Positions 32,541-44,554 are shown, counted from the stretch's first letter. The stretch is DNA of 64,000 nt from Bettongia penicillata ogilbyi (GCA_023548195.1 JAJHZJ010000808.1:2213182-2277181); one strand, 5' to 3'. Numbers and translations: made by a program. The notes: generated from the letters alone by a model not told the origin.

Positions 32541-33419
32541 ATTTTTTGGTCCCAAAATTCCTTGGGTTTCAGTAAACCTTCTTATTCTTTCTATTCAATA
32601 TGAAAGGAAATACGTTTTAGAGTTTTCATGAATATGCACATAAGAAATAAAATAGATGAATTAATTTCCATAAGGAAAACTTTATTCAATGAAAAATATT
32701 TTAGTAGGACAAAATTGATCTCTCCCATCTATAATTTTTTTTACTAACACTTCTTTTAGATTATTTTAGCAGGATAATATAATTATTTGCCAAATCTGCC
32801 CTATATCCCCTTGATACACTTCCCATAACCCCTCAGAATATGCCTAATACAGGTTTGGAACCCCTGATCTATAAGTATTGTTGAGATGATCTAGTATAGT
32901 TGGATCTCATGCCAAGCTTTTAAAGATTTGCTTTCCCATTGCTTTTCAGCATTTTGTGAGTTGAATGCAAAAGCCTGCTGCTTTATTATGTTGCAGAGCT
33001 GACTCTGAGTTCTTAAGCACTATGCTGACCAAGTCCAAACTCTTTCAAATTCTGCCAAGTTACAACGATCTTGAGAAAGTCCCTGTTGTTGGGACAAATC
33101 CAGGTAAGCACAGAAGGCTTGTCACCAATAAGTAGACCCCCATGGCTCTGGGTATGAACTCATGAACATCCCTACACATGCCAAAAAAAAAAAAATGGCC
33201 CCAACTACTTCTTTATTGACAGTAGGTGATGTGGCAGAAGTAAAATAAAGCTGCATATGATGAAAGTCCATGGTTCATGTAAAATATTCATTTTGTTTGT
33301 TAGGTATTGAAATGCTTCCATTTGTTAATGAAATTCCTAATGAAAAGAAAACTTCTTTTTTAAAAGCTGGTGGGAGGAGCGGGAAGACTGAGGACAGTGA
33401 GAACCACCATTTTCAAACC
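32541..33419. other. No gene recognised
   Basis: Mostly AT-rich. A13 run at 33183. Nothing coding; the 66-codon frame at 33270-33470 has no motif. Confidence 0.4.
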
Positions 33420-33640
33420 AGAGTCTCTTCACTTTTTTGTGTGTCATGGACTTCTTTGACTGTATTGTGAAGTCTATGAACCCCATCTCAGAATAATGTT
33501 CTTAAATGTATAAAATAAAATACATAAGATTACAAAGGAAACCATTTTTATTGAAATATACAATTTTTTCCCATCCAAATTCACAGAACCTCCGGAAATC
33601 TATCCAGAGCTCCCTGGCTAATTAAAAAGCCATGTTTTAG
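33420..33640 (+). mobile_element. hAT-like MITE, family A
   Basis: 'GTCTATGAACCCCATCTCAG', 'AATAATGTTCTTAAATGTAT', 'AAAATAAAATACATAAGATT' match the copies at 556 (reversed) and 51545. Confidence 0.6.
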
Positions 33641-35264
33641 ACCCTCTAGACCATTAATTTAACTATAGGTACTCTACATGTGAGGTCATTGCCTGATGAC
33701 CAACAAAATGGTATTCTACTGGAGAATTAAACCATGTGACAATTGTACCTTGACCTTTAGCCTTGACCCACCTGTCTAAATAGCCTGTACAGTTCTTTAT
33801 TGCATAGAGGTTCATAGGTTAGCTAAGTCACACGAAAGATGGAGGAAGAGTGGAAATGATAAGACTCATGTATCTAGGAAGTATGAAACTTCTGCTTGTA
33901 TTATATATAGGGTGGGTTGGAGAAAGAGGAAGTGAACACTAAAAGGTGGAAAAGAAAGTAAAGAAGTTCTCCTTGTAGAGGTGTGGGAAGTCTGCCAGAC
34001 TTTGCTTAGTCTATTTAGACAGACCCTGGATCAAAAACCTTCAAATACCCTATTAAAATGCAAACATCCCTGGGAGGTTCCACATGCTATCGGTCAAGAA
34101 AGGAAGGCTAATGCCAAGAGGAGACATCACCCTACATGCCTTTCTTTATAGCCCCCAAATGAATTCCTGTGCGCTCTTGCTCAGGTTGCTCATTCTAATC
34201 TAGAGCTTTGTTTTTTGCAAATTAATCCAGAAACTAGTGATGAATTCCAAAAATCCATGACAAGGAACATAGCAATTCTAGCACCAATGGGAAACAACAC
34301 CAAAATGCCTGGAGGTGGGGTGTGGTTGGAGCAGATTGGGAGGTAGAGAGATCTTAGAAAGAGATGGTCAAGATACAGTCCCTCCTTAGGAAGACAGACA
34401 ACCAGGTGATGGCTCTCCATGAAGGAAGGAGGAGCCAGACCAGAAAGAACTTACCTGGGATGTGATTGCTGGGGTCAGGGAAATGTAGAGACATGTCACT
34501 TGGTAGTTAACTATTCTTGCTAACTATTTACAAAGTCAAGTTGTTTCTCTATGTAAAAGGAGTACTAATGCTAACATAAATATGGGTATAAGATTTCAGT
34601 ATCCTGGGACAATTCCCTGCTCACCTTACCTTAGTTATACCTCTGGTCCTCTAATTTATTCACTAACTTCATAAGTATTCAAATTTGTAGTAGTCATTTA
34701 ATCCAAGGATACTCACCTAACAAAAATATAGAGGGGGTTTTGGATAGAAATTTAACACTTTGCTTCTTTCAGTCTCTTTTACTGTATAGGGTTTGTGCTG
34801 CATATTCTAAGAGAAGAGGATCAAAAATTAAATATGTAAAATAATTTTGAAAATATAGTCTGCCAAGCATTATTATTAATGCTAGTAGGATGGCTCCATC
34901 TTCTTTCTATATGATTACATTATTAGGCACAGCATGAATGAGAAATATCTATAGTCTAAGAAATGTATGGCTTGATGTAAAAGGTGAAGAACATTCACAA
35001 GAGGGAGCCTATAAGGCAATATCTGTGTCCTCAAATACAAAGGTACTTAGTAAAATTTCTGTATGATGGGAGGAAGAAACAAAACGAATTCCCTATCACA
35101 GGCCATGTGGATTATGTTTTGCTATGTATGATTATTATGCAGTGAAAGGCCTAATTTGGCTCCTGATATATCTAAATAATAGATATGTAAAATAATGAGC
35201 TATTATAAGGTAGTTCTACTGAATTTTTAAATGGATAATAATATTATTTTAAGTATTACATCAT
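33641..35264. other. No gene recognised, 1.6 kb
   Basis: Includes no long frame and few nameable repeats. The 35060-35260 part ('ATGATTATTATGCAGTGAAA') looks unique. This is one of the larger repeat-poor gaps. Confidence 0.4.
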
Positions 35265-35410
35265 TACAGAAAGGCAGCAAAGTGTAATGGATCCAGGACT
35301 GGCCTCAAAGTCAGGAATTCAATTCAGCAAACATTGATTAAGCACTATGTCCATGTGACCTGATACTACATCTGTGTGACCTTAGGCAAGGGACCCAGCC
35401 CTTCTGTTCT
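35265..35410 (+). repeat. MIR with an L2 scrap
   Basis: 'AGGCAGCAAAGTGTAATGGA' head and 'CATCTGTGTGACCTTAGGCA' core, separated by an 'AACATTGATTAAGCACTA' L2-like piece. Confidence 0.5.
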
Positions 35411-35805
35411 GCAGATGATTCTCCAAGAGTGCATCAGAGAAAGTTACCTGGGATTTCCAACACAGATGAAATCCCATTATGGATGAGAAACTATGCCTTC
35501 CCCCAAGTCCTACCAACCCTCATCAACGCATGGAGGTTACTTATGGTCTGAAAGGTCACTCTAGTCAAGTCAAGCTCTGATAGCTCTCCCCAACTTGAAG
35601 ATGCCTTGAGTATGAATTGGGTAATTGAGTGTACATATATCTTCTAAGGATTCTACTAGTTAAGTTCTAAATGACTAGGATGTTGCTAAGACGTTGGCTG
35701 TTGGGCAGTGATTTGGGGTACCCTAGCAACTCATGAAGTCTCAGTGAAGTCATGGGTCTTTGAAAGTACAGGAACAGAATAAACTACAAACCTCAACTTT
35801 TCATA

Positions 35806-35965
35806 TCATAGAATCATAGAGAAGTCAAAGCCCATTAAAATCCAATCCTCTCACTTTATTGATAAGGAATCTGAGGCTCAGATTAAGAGTCACATAACTA
35901 GCAATGATCTGAGGTGAAATTTGAGGTCTTCCTTACTACAAATCACTTAGTGCTTTAACCACTAA
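35806..35965 (-). repeat. MIR-like fragment
   Basis: 'TCATAGAATCATAGAGAAGT', 'TGATAAGGAATCTGAGGCTC', reversed order. Confidence 0.6.
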
Positions 35966-36330
35966 TCAGTCAGAAAGTCAATTAGCATTTCTTAAGCACC
36001 TACTATGTGCCAGAAACAGTGTTAAATGCCTAAGATACAAAGAAAGGCAAAGACAGTCTCACCCCTCAAGGAGCTCACAACCAAATGGTAGAAACAAAAA
36101 GCAAACAAATATGTACAAACAAGCTATATTCAGGATAAACAGGAAATGATTAACTGAGGGAAGGCACTAGAATTCAGAGGGATGGGGAAAAACATCCTGT
36201 GGGAGGATTTGTGTTTGTACTTGAAGGAAGCCAAGGAGGTCAGCAATTGGAGTGGAGGAGGGAGAGCATTCTAGGCATGGGGGGACAGCCAGAGAAAATA
36301 CTGGGATCTAAGAGATGGAGAGTCATTCAT
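35966..36330 (-). repeat. L2-type LINE 3' region
   Basis: 'CTTAAGCACCTACTATGTGC', 'CCCCTCAAGGAGCTCACAAC', 'CTATATTCAGGATAAACAGG', 'AGAGCATTCTAGGCATGGGG'. The 73-codon plus frame at 36199-36420 lies partly in this. Confidence 0.75.
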
Positions 36331-36689
36331 CAAACAGTAAGGAAGCCTCCTAATCTAACCACTCCACACTATACAAAAATACAATTCTTAGATACAAGTC
36401 TAAAATATTTACAATTCTAATTGCTCCCAAATGGATTTAATTCCTTTATTTTCTTAGATTACTATTCAATAAATTTCAGAGTTGCCTGACTTTTATACAT
36501 GGTACTCTAAATTTGCTATAAAGGAAAGGATTACAAAAATATAGAGGGTATGAAAGTTTAAAATTGCAGTAGGACTTTTTGGGACACCCTGTATAATTGT
36601 ATTTGCAGGTCTTGAAATACCTGATTAGTAAAAGCCATCAGAAATGTTATGAATGAGAGAAAATGTTGAGTAATACTATTTTTGCTCTG
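36331..36689. other. No gene recognised
   Basis: AT-rich, unnamed. Confidence 0.4.
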
Positions 36690-37700
36690 AAATTCAACTA
36701 CTTGGTTATGATAAGATAGCTAACCTAACTAGGATTTCAAGAAACATAAAAGGCTAAATGACAAACCACATAATAGACTAGTTCAATTGATTTAAAAATT
36801 GATAAGAGCCGGAAACCAAAGTGGTAAAGGAAAGGAAATGTTGTTACGAATAGAATTTTAAAAAATAAAACCAGTAACATTAAAAGACCCCAGTGGTCAG
36901 TTTTGAAATGTGTCTGTCTTTCTCTGCAAATAATAGAAATCTTATACCTAGTAAACCAGCAAACATAATTGAGAGCAACAAAATACAATGCTTGTGGGGT
37001 TGTGGAGATATGGACTCTTTCACTATTGATGGGACGGCAAACTCATCAAATCATTTTGGAGGATAATCTGGCAGCATGCCTGACACATAGTAAACACTAA
37101 AGAAATTTTAGCAATGATGATGTGATGAGGATGATGATGATAATGTTAAAATAATGACCCAATAATTCTTGGAAACTCTTGGAAATATATCCTAAAAGTG
37201 ATATGAGCAGCAGCAAAAATAAAAAAGAGGTAGTTGTTCAAAGATTTTCATAACGACATTAAACATACCTACAAAAACCTCACCAAAACTAGAAACAGCC
37301 TAAAATGCACGATAGGGGAAATGGGCAGAACAAATTGCGTTACACTAATGTAATGGAATTTTGTTTTGTTCAGTCATTTTCCAATCATGTCCAACTCTTC
37401 ATGACCTCCTGTGGGGTTTTCTTGGCAAAGACACTGGAGTGGTTTGCCATTTCCTTCTCCAGCTCATTTTACAGATGAAGAACTGAGGCAGACAGGTCTA
37501 AGTGACTTATCCAAGGTCACACAGCTGGTCTGAGGTCAAATTTGAGTTCAGGAAAATGAGTCTTTCTATCCACTGCACCACCCATAATGGAATTAAAACA
37601 GATAAGAGGAATACAAAGAATTATATGTAAAATAATGCAAAGGGGGAGGGAAAAAGCAGAACTTGAAAAATGGAGGATGCACGAATTGCATTACAATTAT
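36690..37700 (+). repeat. Old L1 3' end, split by a SINE
   Basis: 'GGGTTGTGGAGATATGGACT' near 36996, 'TGGAAATATATCCTAAAAGT', 'GTAATGGAATT', then after the SINE 'ATAATGGAATTAAAACAGAT' and 'AAATAATGCAAAGGGGGAGG'. Same older subfamily as 7400-7990. Confidence 0.7.
37361..37584 (-). mobile_element. SINE with RTE-like tail, nested in old L1
   Basis: Bracketed by an exact 10-bp duplication TAATGGAATT at 37351-37360 and 37585-37594. Contains 'GTCCAACTCTTCATGACCTC', 'GGTTTGCCATTTCCTTCTCC', 'AAGGTCACACAGCTGGTCTG'. Confidence 0.9.
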
Positions 37701-38039
37701 GAAGAAAAGTAAATAAGAATAAATGGACAGAGGAGGCTATTATGATAGCTCTTGTGTTGGGATTAATTAAGCAAGGTTAGTTGTTTGTATTGATCTGCAA
37801 TGTTAAGCTGTAATCAAATGTTTTTCAGTCTTCCATCCCTTGTAATGATTTGCAAAATCGTCTAACTGTAGATTCAACAAATACCAGCCCTTGGGGATTT
37901 GCAGGGAGTGCTTGTTTTGAGAGATGTTAGTTTTTACAGGGGGATGAACAAGGTATTTTGTGCTTTTGACACAATTTTATCTAAACTACCCTAGCATTGG
38001 CGCAGACTTGAGTTTTTCTAGCAGGGCAACTTAAAAAGA
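37701..38039. other. Unique-looking non-coding DNA
   Basis: No named repeat. It lies directly upstream of the GC-richer patch at 38040-38350, so it would be promoter-proximal if that patch is an exon. Confidence 0.3.
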
Positions 38040-38195
38040 AGTTCAAGGGTGAGTGAGGCCTGCTTGGTGAGGGCAGCAGCTGAGGAGCCTCCTGGGAGCT
38101 CCTGGGATGTCTCAGCTGCCACCTCACCTGCTCCAGCTGGGACGCCACTCCAAGTCTGCACTGGAAAAAGAAAGAAGGTGAAGAGGAGGGGCAGG

Positions 38196-38241
38196 ATGTG
38201 GCTGGAGCGGCTGGCCCTGCTCTTGTTCCATATGTGGCTCA
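38196..38241 (+). CDS. Possible signal-peptide first exon (tentative)
   Basis: I do not recognise the gene. In a GC-richer, repeat-free patch (38040-38350), an ATG at 38196 with A at -3 opens MWLERLALLLFHMWLS, which has the shape of a secretory signal peptide (short start, then a hydrophobic run). It is followed at once by a good splice donor, GTAAGG at 38242-38247. The 46 coding bases leave a phase 1 junction, the usual phase for leader exons of immunoglobulin-superfamily and cytokine-receptor genes. The reading frame also stays open on both sides (38049-38348), which is not by itself evidence. No second exon was found downstream in the window, so a large intron or chance would be required. 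Alternatives: chance, or an old decayed gene. Confidence 0.2.
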
Positions 38242-38350
38242 GTAAGGATCCAGGCCAGATGTGCTCAGCTGCCTCTTTAAGTCTTTCAAAGAATCCTTGG
38301 AGACCTTTCTATAGACCCAAAGCAACTCTAATTGGGGTCTTGACCTGAAC

Positions 38351-39060
38351 TAGGATCAAGAGGAAGGTGAACTGAACATTCCACAAACACAAAATGGATG
38401 CCATTTATTTCTCTTTTTGTGTCTGGTTCCTTGAAAAAATAAAAAACGCCTTTGGTTCTATACTTTCTGGTCTGGTTCCTAGGCCCAAAACAAACTTGAT
38501 CAACCCAAGTCCACAAATCCACAACTTACTTTGATTGTGATTCCAAAGACAATTCAGTAAGTGTATGATTATTGCATGTATTAACAGAGCCTCTTTTAGA
38601 AGACAAGTTGTGAGTGATTCTCCCAGCAACATCCTTGGTCATTTAAATGAAAACAGCTGTGGGAAAGTGATGGGCCTACAGGCCTCCAAAGAGAAGGATG
38701 GCTTGGAAGCGAAATTGGTTCAGTTTGGGAGGGGAGGTTAAAGAGAAAGTTTGGGTCCAAAGGCAGGGTTATGTACTAAATGAGGTTTTTGATTTGGGGG
38801 GTTTTTGCTACAAAGTTTGCTTCAGCCTGTTCCAGAAAAAGTGAAAGAGAAGAGTGGCTGCTCTCAGAACCAAGCAAGAGGAAGGCCAGATCAATCAAGA
38901 CATTGCGGCTTTTGGCAAATTAGGAGTAGTAAAATAGTACTAGGACCTTTGCTGCTTAAAAATGGTCATGATACACTGAGATAAAATAGGGCCAACAAGG
39001 AATTGACACTATCAAGACAGAATATTATCAATTTCTTTTTGGTACTGGGAAGTTTTTGTT
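38351..39060. other. Unique-looking non-coding DNA
   Basis: No repeat recognised over about 0.7 kb; 38500-38690 contains 'GTATGATTATTGCATGTATT' and appears intact. Possibly intronic if the exon at 38196 is real. Confidence 0.3.
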
Positions 39061-39063
39061 TCT

Positions 39064-39530
39064 TTCCTTTACAGAACAAGCATGATATGGTAGAAAGACC
39101 TGAGTTCAAGTCTTGCTTCTGACACATATTCGTTGCACGTTGTTGTAACCGTTCAGTCATTTGTAATTGTGTCTGACTCTTTGTGACCCTATTTGGGGCA
39201 AAGATATTGGATGGTTTGGCATTTCCTTCTCCAGCTCATTTTACAGATGAGGAAACTGAGGCAAACAGAGTGAAGTTACTTGCCCAGGATCACAGAGCCA
39301 ATGTCTGAGGCTGGATTTGAACTCAGGTCCTCTTGATGCCAGACCTCATCTTGCCACCCAGTCTTGCCACCTCGTCACCCTACTGACTGTGTAACCTTGG
39401 AGAGATCATGACCTCTCAATGCTTCAGGCAACCCTCTAAAACTCTTTTAGTTATAAAGAAGGTTCTAATTAATAAAGAGAGTTTCCTCACCTGAGAATTT
39501 CTTACATCACTGAAATAACATATCCATGGT
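39064..39530 (+). repeat. CORE-SINE split by another SINE
   Basis: Left part 'GACCTGAGTTCAAGTCTTGC' (39099) and right part 'ACTGACTGTGTAACCTTGGA' (39382) plus the tail 'AAAGAGAGTTTCCTCACCTG' are contiguous in the family (compare 9145-9320 and 22425-22570). Confidence 0.7.
39135..39379 (-). mobile_element. SINE with RTE-like tail, nested in CORE-SINE
   Basis: 'TGTGTCTGACTCTTTGTGAC', 'CCTTCTCCAGCTCATTTTAC', 'AACTGAGGCAAACAGAGTGA', 'GATTTGAACTCAGGTCCTCT'. Target-site duplication not clear. Confidence 0.85.
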
Positions 39531-39965
39531 CTATCCTCTTCTTTACTCTGGTTGATATATTTTGGTTTGTCCATGTTTGATAAGTGAATTAACTCTTCTG
39601 GTGTGCTATTATAAATCAGTCACCACATAAAGAGACAGTAATGCTTTTGATTTCACCATTACCCACAAGAATACCATTTCCATGATAAGGAATTTTGAAA
39701 TTTCTTTATATTACTATAATAGGGAACTTGCCGGTAAGGGCCCAGTCCTTGGAGCATGTGTAGATTAGCCTTTTCTTGTAGGATATACAGAGAATGAGCA
39801 ATATGCTCTACCTGATGCCAATTCAACATTTGGAATCTTGGTGAACCTTCTTGTAACCATGAGCAACTTAGAGCCTAGTGTTCTGGTGGCTGGTACTGGC
39901 CCTATTTGGAAGGATATCTTTACTTCCATTCATGCTATATCTTCTCAGTAAATATCTTTTTGTAA
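39531..39965. other. No gene recognised
   Basis: No motif or named repeat. Confidence 0.4.
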
Positions 39966-39969
39966 AAGC

Positions 39970-40440
39970 TAACATGTCAACAATCCTTTATTTGGCATCT
40001 AAACCCCTTCACAGTCTAATGCCAACCTTCTTTTCCATCCTTGCTATACAATACCTCTGTTCACATATATCTAAACTGATCAAACTGTCCTTCTGGTTAC
40101 TCTATAAAAAAGGTTCTCATTTTCTCACTACCATGCCTTTCTTTCTCTCTTTCATGTCTTGAATTCTATTTCTCCACTGCTCAGAATCCCTAGACTCCTT
40201 TAAAACAGTTCAAGCACCATGTTTCAACATGAAGTCACTCATAATAACCCTTACTGCTAATGGAATTCTCCCGTTAAATTAGCTCGTATTTATTTTTTAT
40301 GTACTTGTATATGGACATATTGTCTTCCCCCAAAGAAGCTATTTGAAGACAGGGTCTATTTCATTGTCTTTGTAGCCCTAGTCCCTAGCATAATTGCTAG
40401 CACATAGTAGGTTCTTAATACATATTATTGATTGATTCAT
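39970..40440 (+). repeat. L2-type LINE 3' region
   Basis: 'ATCTAAACCCCTTCACAGTC', 'GCTATTTGAAGACAGGGTCT', 'TAGCACATAGTAGGTTCTTA' and ATTGATTGATTC at the end. The 94-codon frame 39878-40162 runs through it and is not a gene. Confidence 0.75.
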
Positions 40441-42529
40441 GTTTAAATATGATATTTCTAACAGTAATTGCTATCAATGTATATTCTGAAAATACTTTCA
40501 TATAGATCAGTAGTCCTTTCTATTCTCTCCTTTGCCTTATGGCTACAGACATTTAGAATGTTTTGGTTGTTTCAACCAGCTCTTAACTAATTGTCTTCAT
40601 AGCTTTCCGCGAGGAAAATTGTTTTGATTAGTTGAGGGTTAGTTGGCTACCCTGTGAGACTTATAGAAACCCTGGAAGCTGGTTGGGAATGGATGATTCA
40701 AACATGTGGGAGAATTCTCCCAGTCAAACCCCTGAGAAAGAACTGATTGGGGGTTGGGGAGGGGAAAAGACAAGAAGAGCTCTTCCTCCACCTTGGCCAG
40801 AGGAGTACTTTTTTTAGCTTTGAAAGATCCTAAGGATTTTGGTTTTCCTGTTGGTGTTCTGGTAGCATCCCTGGAATAGCTGATGCCTGAGGACCAGTAC
40901 TGTAAGCCAAGGTAAGCCTGGATGGAACGAGGAAGAACAGATTTAAGGTTCTGCAAGAAGCCCAGCAGACAAGCATACCCAAGATGAATATCTTGAGTAC
41001 GCCCTCAGACACTTCTAAGAGCTGAGTTACCCCTTTGCTCTCCTGTTTTCTAAGCTCGAGCTCACTCCCCACTGGAATCTGTATATACTTACTGGTAGGA
41101 GGGATCATCACATAATTTTGGGGGGATGTTTTGTACCAATTCTTCTCTCTATACCCCCTTAGTAAGATCCTCCTTTCTTTGAGTTTTATAGTGTGCCTTC
41201 AAGAGAAGTAAATGGCCATATGGTGAGTTTCTTAGCTTTTTCTGGTACATGAATCAGAAAAATAAATCAAAAAGATGAGAACTATTCCAAAGTCTGCTTG
41301 GGCCCTTTATGACATATGGCATTCTATATTATAAAAGTTGCAAGAAATCTATTTTACTGTCCATATAATGATAAGTCTTATGTGTCAGAGTGAAAACCCA
41401 AAGTCTCTGAGAGTAATACACAAGGGCTGTCATTTTCAGACTTTCCCTAGGGCACACAAATCTTTGTCCTAGTTCTATCTAGGTGGAATGATCAGAGCTA
41501 AATAGAGGTGTTCTAAGAGACTCAGGGACTACTAAGTTGCACAAATATCTAGCTAATGATCACTTGATCCATATGACTTTTAGTAATTAAAACATCCCAT
41601 GAGTGGGCTATGTATGTTAGTGTTTTTTTCTAATGGTGATTATAGGTAATATTTTCCCAGGCCCTCCCTGACCAAGAACAGGCATTCTTAAACCATCTGG
41701 TCAGCATGGAAGGGGGTGGGAAGGGGTGTGGTCTATGCCTGCAGAACAGACTTTCTCTGTCCACTCTCCTCAGCAGCAGATGGCTGCTCCCATACTCACC
41801 CACTTCATACATCATGGCTGAGTGAGGCACTACCATTCACCATAGAAATCAATGGCATCTATCCTATGACCCCAGTAGATTAGAAATTCTGTATGTTTGT
41901 TTGAAGTAGATTTCCTGAGTGCACCACAGAAAGAGAACAGGGAGTAGCTTAGGAGTAGCTTGGTGATCGAAGAGTAGAAATGTGCTTCTGGGACAAGAAT
42001 GAGGTATGAAACTTTCCTGTTTAAATTAAGCAAAGTTCCATGGAGCTTTCTCAGTGGAGAAGTCTTTTCTCCTAGACTTGCTAGCTCTCTGACCTGTTTA
42101 ACTGACTTGATTCCCAAGTTCTTCCCTCTTGAAATGTTTTTCTTTTACTTTGTTTATATGAGACTGATATTCTGGGCAATGAGCCCAGTTTAATATAATC
42201 TTTACTGTTGTTACAGCATCCCCAATTCTACCAAGATGGTTATTAGCATTCTCCTCTGTTGTTTGAGACACCTTAGTATGGTAATTATATTATGTTCACA
42301 CCTGTATTCACATAACCCCATCTAACCCCACCCAGCTCCACCCTTCCCCATTCTACTTTGTACCTAGGGGTTACACAGGCAGGTACTCACTACACACAGA
42401 TCCTATATCAATTCACATGACTGTACTGGCAGAGCATAAAATGGAATAAAGATTTGACAAAAGTCCCACTCACCATCCTTGTAACTTTCTGGACTTCTTC
42501 CTGGTTACCACCACCCAATGGGTGTTGTC
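40441..42529. other. No gene recognised, 2.1 kb repeat-poor
   Basis: Several short open frames on both strands (60-105 codons, e.g. 40639-40956 minus, 41830-42117 minus) with no recognisable domain and no shared splice context. 42290-42500 has a C-rich patch 'CATCTAACCCCACCCAGCTC' and 'GCATAAAATGGAATAAAG', which might be LTR-like, but I see no second copy. Otherwise unique-looking. Confidence 0.35.
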
Positions 42530-42670
42530 CCTTCTTATTAGAATGTAAGTTCCCTGGGGTGGGGGTGGGGAGAAAGTGCAGTATTTGCTTTTGTATCTGT
42601 ATGTCCAGTATTCAACACAATGCTTAGCATATTATAAATGTTTAGTAAATTTTTCTTATTTATTCATTCA
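42530..42670 (+). repeat. L2 3' end
   Basis: 'TTAGAATGTAAGTTCCCTGG', 'CACAATGCTTAGCATATTAT', ending 'TTATTTATTCATTCACTC'. Confidence 0.7.
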
Positions 42671-43149
42671 CTCAGGCAAACAGTTCAGCAATTACAAGTG
42701 TTCCAGAGAAACTGGAGACCTGAATTATCCTAACTGGCTATCTGTATCTACCAAAGGAGATGGACAATCTAAAATCCAACTGTATTTGGTTCTGACAAGC
42801 ATCATAGGATGCTTTTGTGGCAAATCACTTAATTATGCTTCACATAATCTTATATTTCAAGTGGTTAAAGTCTTACATTTTATAATTCTCAAAATACGCA
42901 CAACATAAGTGATAAGAGAAGGGCAGATTAGGAGTATACTGGGGAGTAAGAGGGAAAATGGCAACCTGAAATGGAAATCCCATTACAGGTAATTCAAAAG
43001 TAGATCATGGAGAGTTGACAATAATAATCAAATGAGTTCAGAGATATAAAGCAATTTCCTAACTCAGAGTGTTATATATCTCCATCATGATGGTGGTGGT
43101 GGTGAAGAGTTGCTGTTTGTTTCTTGGTTTTGGGGGGGGTCTAAAATCA
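42671..43149. other. No gene recognised
   Basis: Holds a GGT trinucleotide patch at 43090-43103 and a G9-type run near 43131. Confidence 0.4.
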
Positions 43150-43310
43150 TGATTTATAATCAGAGGATGTTGGATCTAGAGTGGGAAGGAACCTCTAACG
43201 TTTTAACTGAAGCCTAAAGGGATGGATCCATTTCCTAACGATCACATGGATAGTAACAGACTTAGAATTGGAACTCAAGTTTTTAACTCCAAATGCAGTG
43301 CCTTTCATTG
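43150..43310 (-). repeat. MIR-like fragment
   Basis: 'GAGTGGGAAGGAACCTCTAA', 'GAATTGGAACTCAAGTTTTT'. Confidence 0.55.
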
Positions 43311-43389
43311 GTTTGAGTTACTCCTTGTATGGAAACTCCCTCCCCTAACACAGATTGGCAAATAGTCAGGAATTTGTGGTCTTGGAATG

Positions 43390-43580
43390 TTGCCCGGGGC
43401 ACTTAGAGGAGGACACTTTGAAGTCAACTAATCCAATCCTGTCATTTTGTAGATAAAAAAAAGTGAAGCCAAGAGAGGGCAAGTGACTAGTGGACAGTCA
43501 GGTAGCTAGTCTGTATCAGAGGATAAGACCTGAATCTAGGTCTTCCTAACTAATGACTCCACCATATGGCCTTCAATGAT
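43390..43580 (-). repeat. MIR-like fragment
   Basis: 'GTCAACTAATCCAATCCTGT', 'GAGGGCAAGTGACTAGTGGA', 'CCTGAATCTAGGTCTTCCTA'. Confidence 0.6.
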
Positions 43581-44040
43581 GAGAATATGGAACTCAAAAA
43601 AGAAATGTCAATTTGAAATCTGTTCGAAATCCTCCGTGTGTGTTTTAAAATTAAACTCCATACCTCATTTTCCTTGGGATTATGTCATGCCAGTAGTATA
43701 ACTTTAAAATGCAGGTGTTGATAATAAATGAGTATCATAATAACAACATACTTCAGGGTGTGTGGTCATTAGCCAACAGACATTCATGCTTTGGCCTTGA
43801 GTCAAGGCCCAAGGTAAAGTTAAGAGCCTGGACCTGTCCACAAAATACTTGTATTGGCAGATAGTTCCTACAGAATCCTAATCGACTGACAGTGCAATTT
43901 ACTAGAAAAACAAACAAAATGTGTTAAATGCTTAAATGTACACCCAAGTATTTCTCCACCAAATACTTAGACTGTGAGCTATTTAGGCTTAGAGCCTAAT
44001 CTTCCCGGCTATGTTGGACAGCACCAATAACCTTTCAGAC
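43581..44040. other. No gene recognised
   Basis: Unique-looking sequence without frames; 43720-43900 carries no repeat I know. Confidence 0.4.
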
Positions 44041-44044
44041 CCCA

Positions 44045-44280
44045 ACAGACAATATTCAAGAAGCGTTATTGACTGCCTAGACTGTGTGAGGCATTGTGTG
44101 AAGTTCTAGAATTAAACAGATAGGCATGAAACTGACCCTATCCTCAAGAAACTTACAATCTGATAGGCAAGAAAAAGATAGACATACTATGTGCATACAT
44201 GTGGCATAAGGGAGAATATGATATCTATCAATCAATAGACACCTATTATATACCAAGCATTATGTTAAATGCTAGATATG
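44045..44280 (-). repeat. Two L2 3' ends
   Basis: 'GACTGTGTGAGGCATTGTGT' with 'CCTCAAGAAACTTACAATCT' (44082-44161), then 'GACACCTATTATATACCAAG' at 44240. Confidence 0.65.
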
Positions 44281-44384
44281 TGTAGAAGAGAGGACTAGGC
44301 AATATATGATGAGAAGTTATATCCCAATATATGAAGGAATTGGGATTTTTGTCAGTATAGGAACTCCTAGAAGATTTTAAGCTG

Positions 44385-44490
44385 TCTTAGGCACATCACA
44401 TTAGACTCACCCAGGACCACACAGCTGTCCCGGAGAAGGGCTCCTCAAACTTCATGATTCAAAATCCAGCACTCTATCTACTGTGCCAAA
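44385..44490 (-). repeat. MIR-like fragment
   Basis: 'CCCAGGACCACACAGCTGTC' and 'CCAGCACTCTATCTACTGTG'. Confidence 0.6.
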
Positions 44491-44554
44491 TTGACCTCTA
44501 AATCATAGAAATTGTATGTAGGAAGGTTGACAGACTGAACTTTTATTTGGGAGT

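Noticed and set aside
38049..38348. 99-codon frame covering the GC-rich patch
   Set aside because: It opens on GTG, not ATG, and if the patch is an exon the donor at 38242 would end the coding part, so the whole frame was not called a gene.
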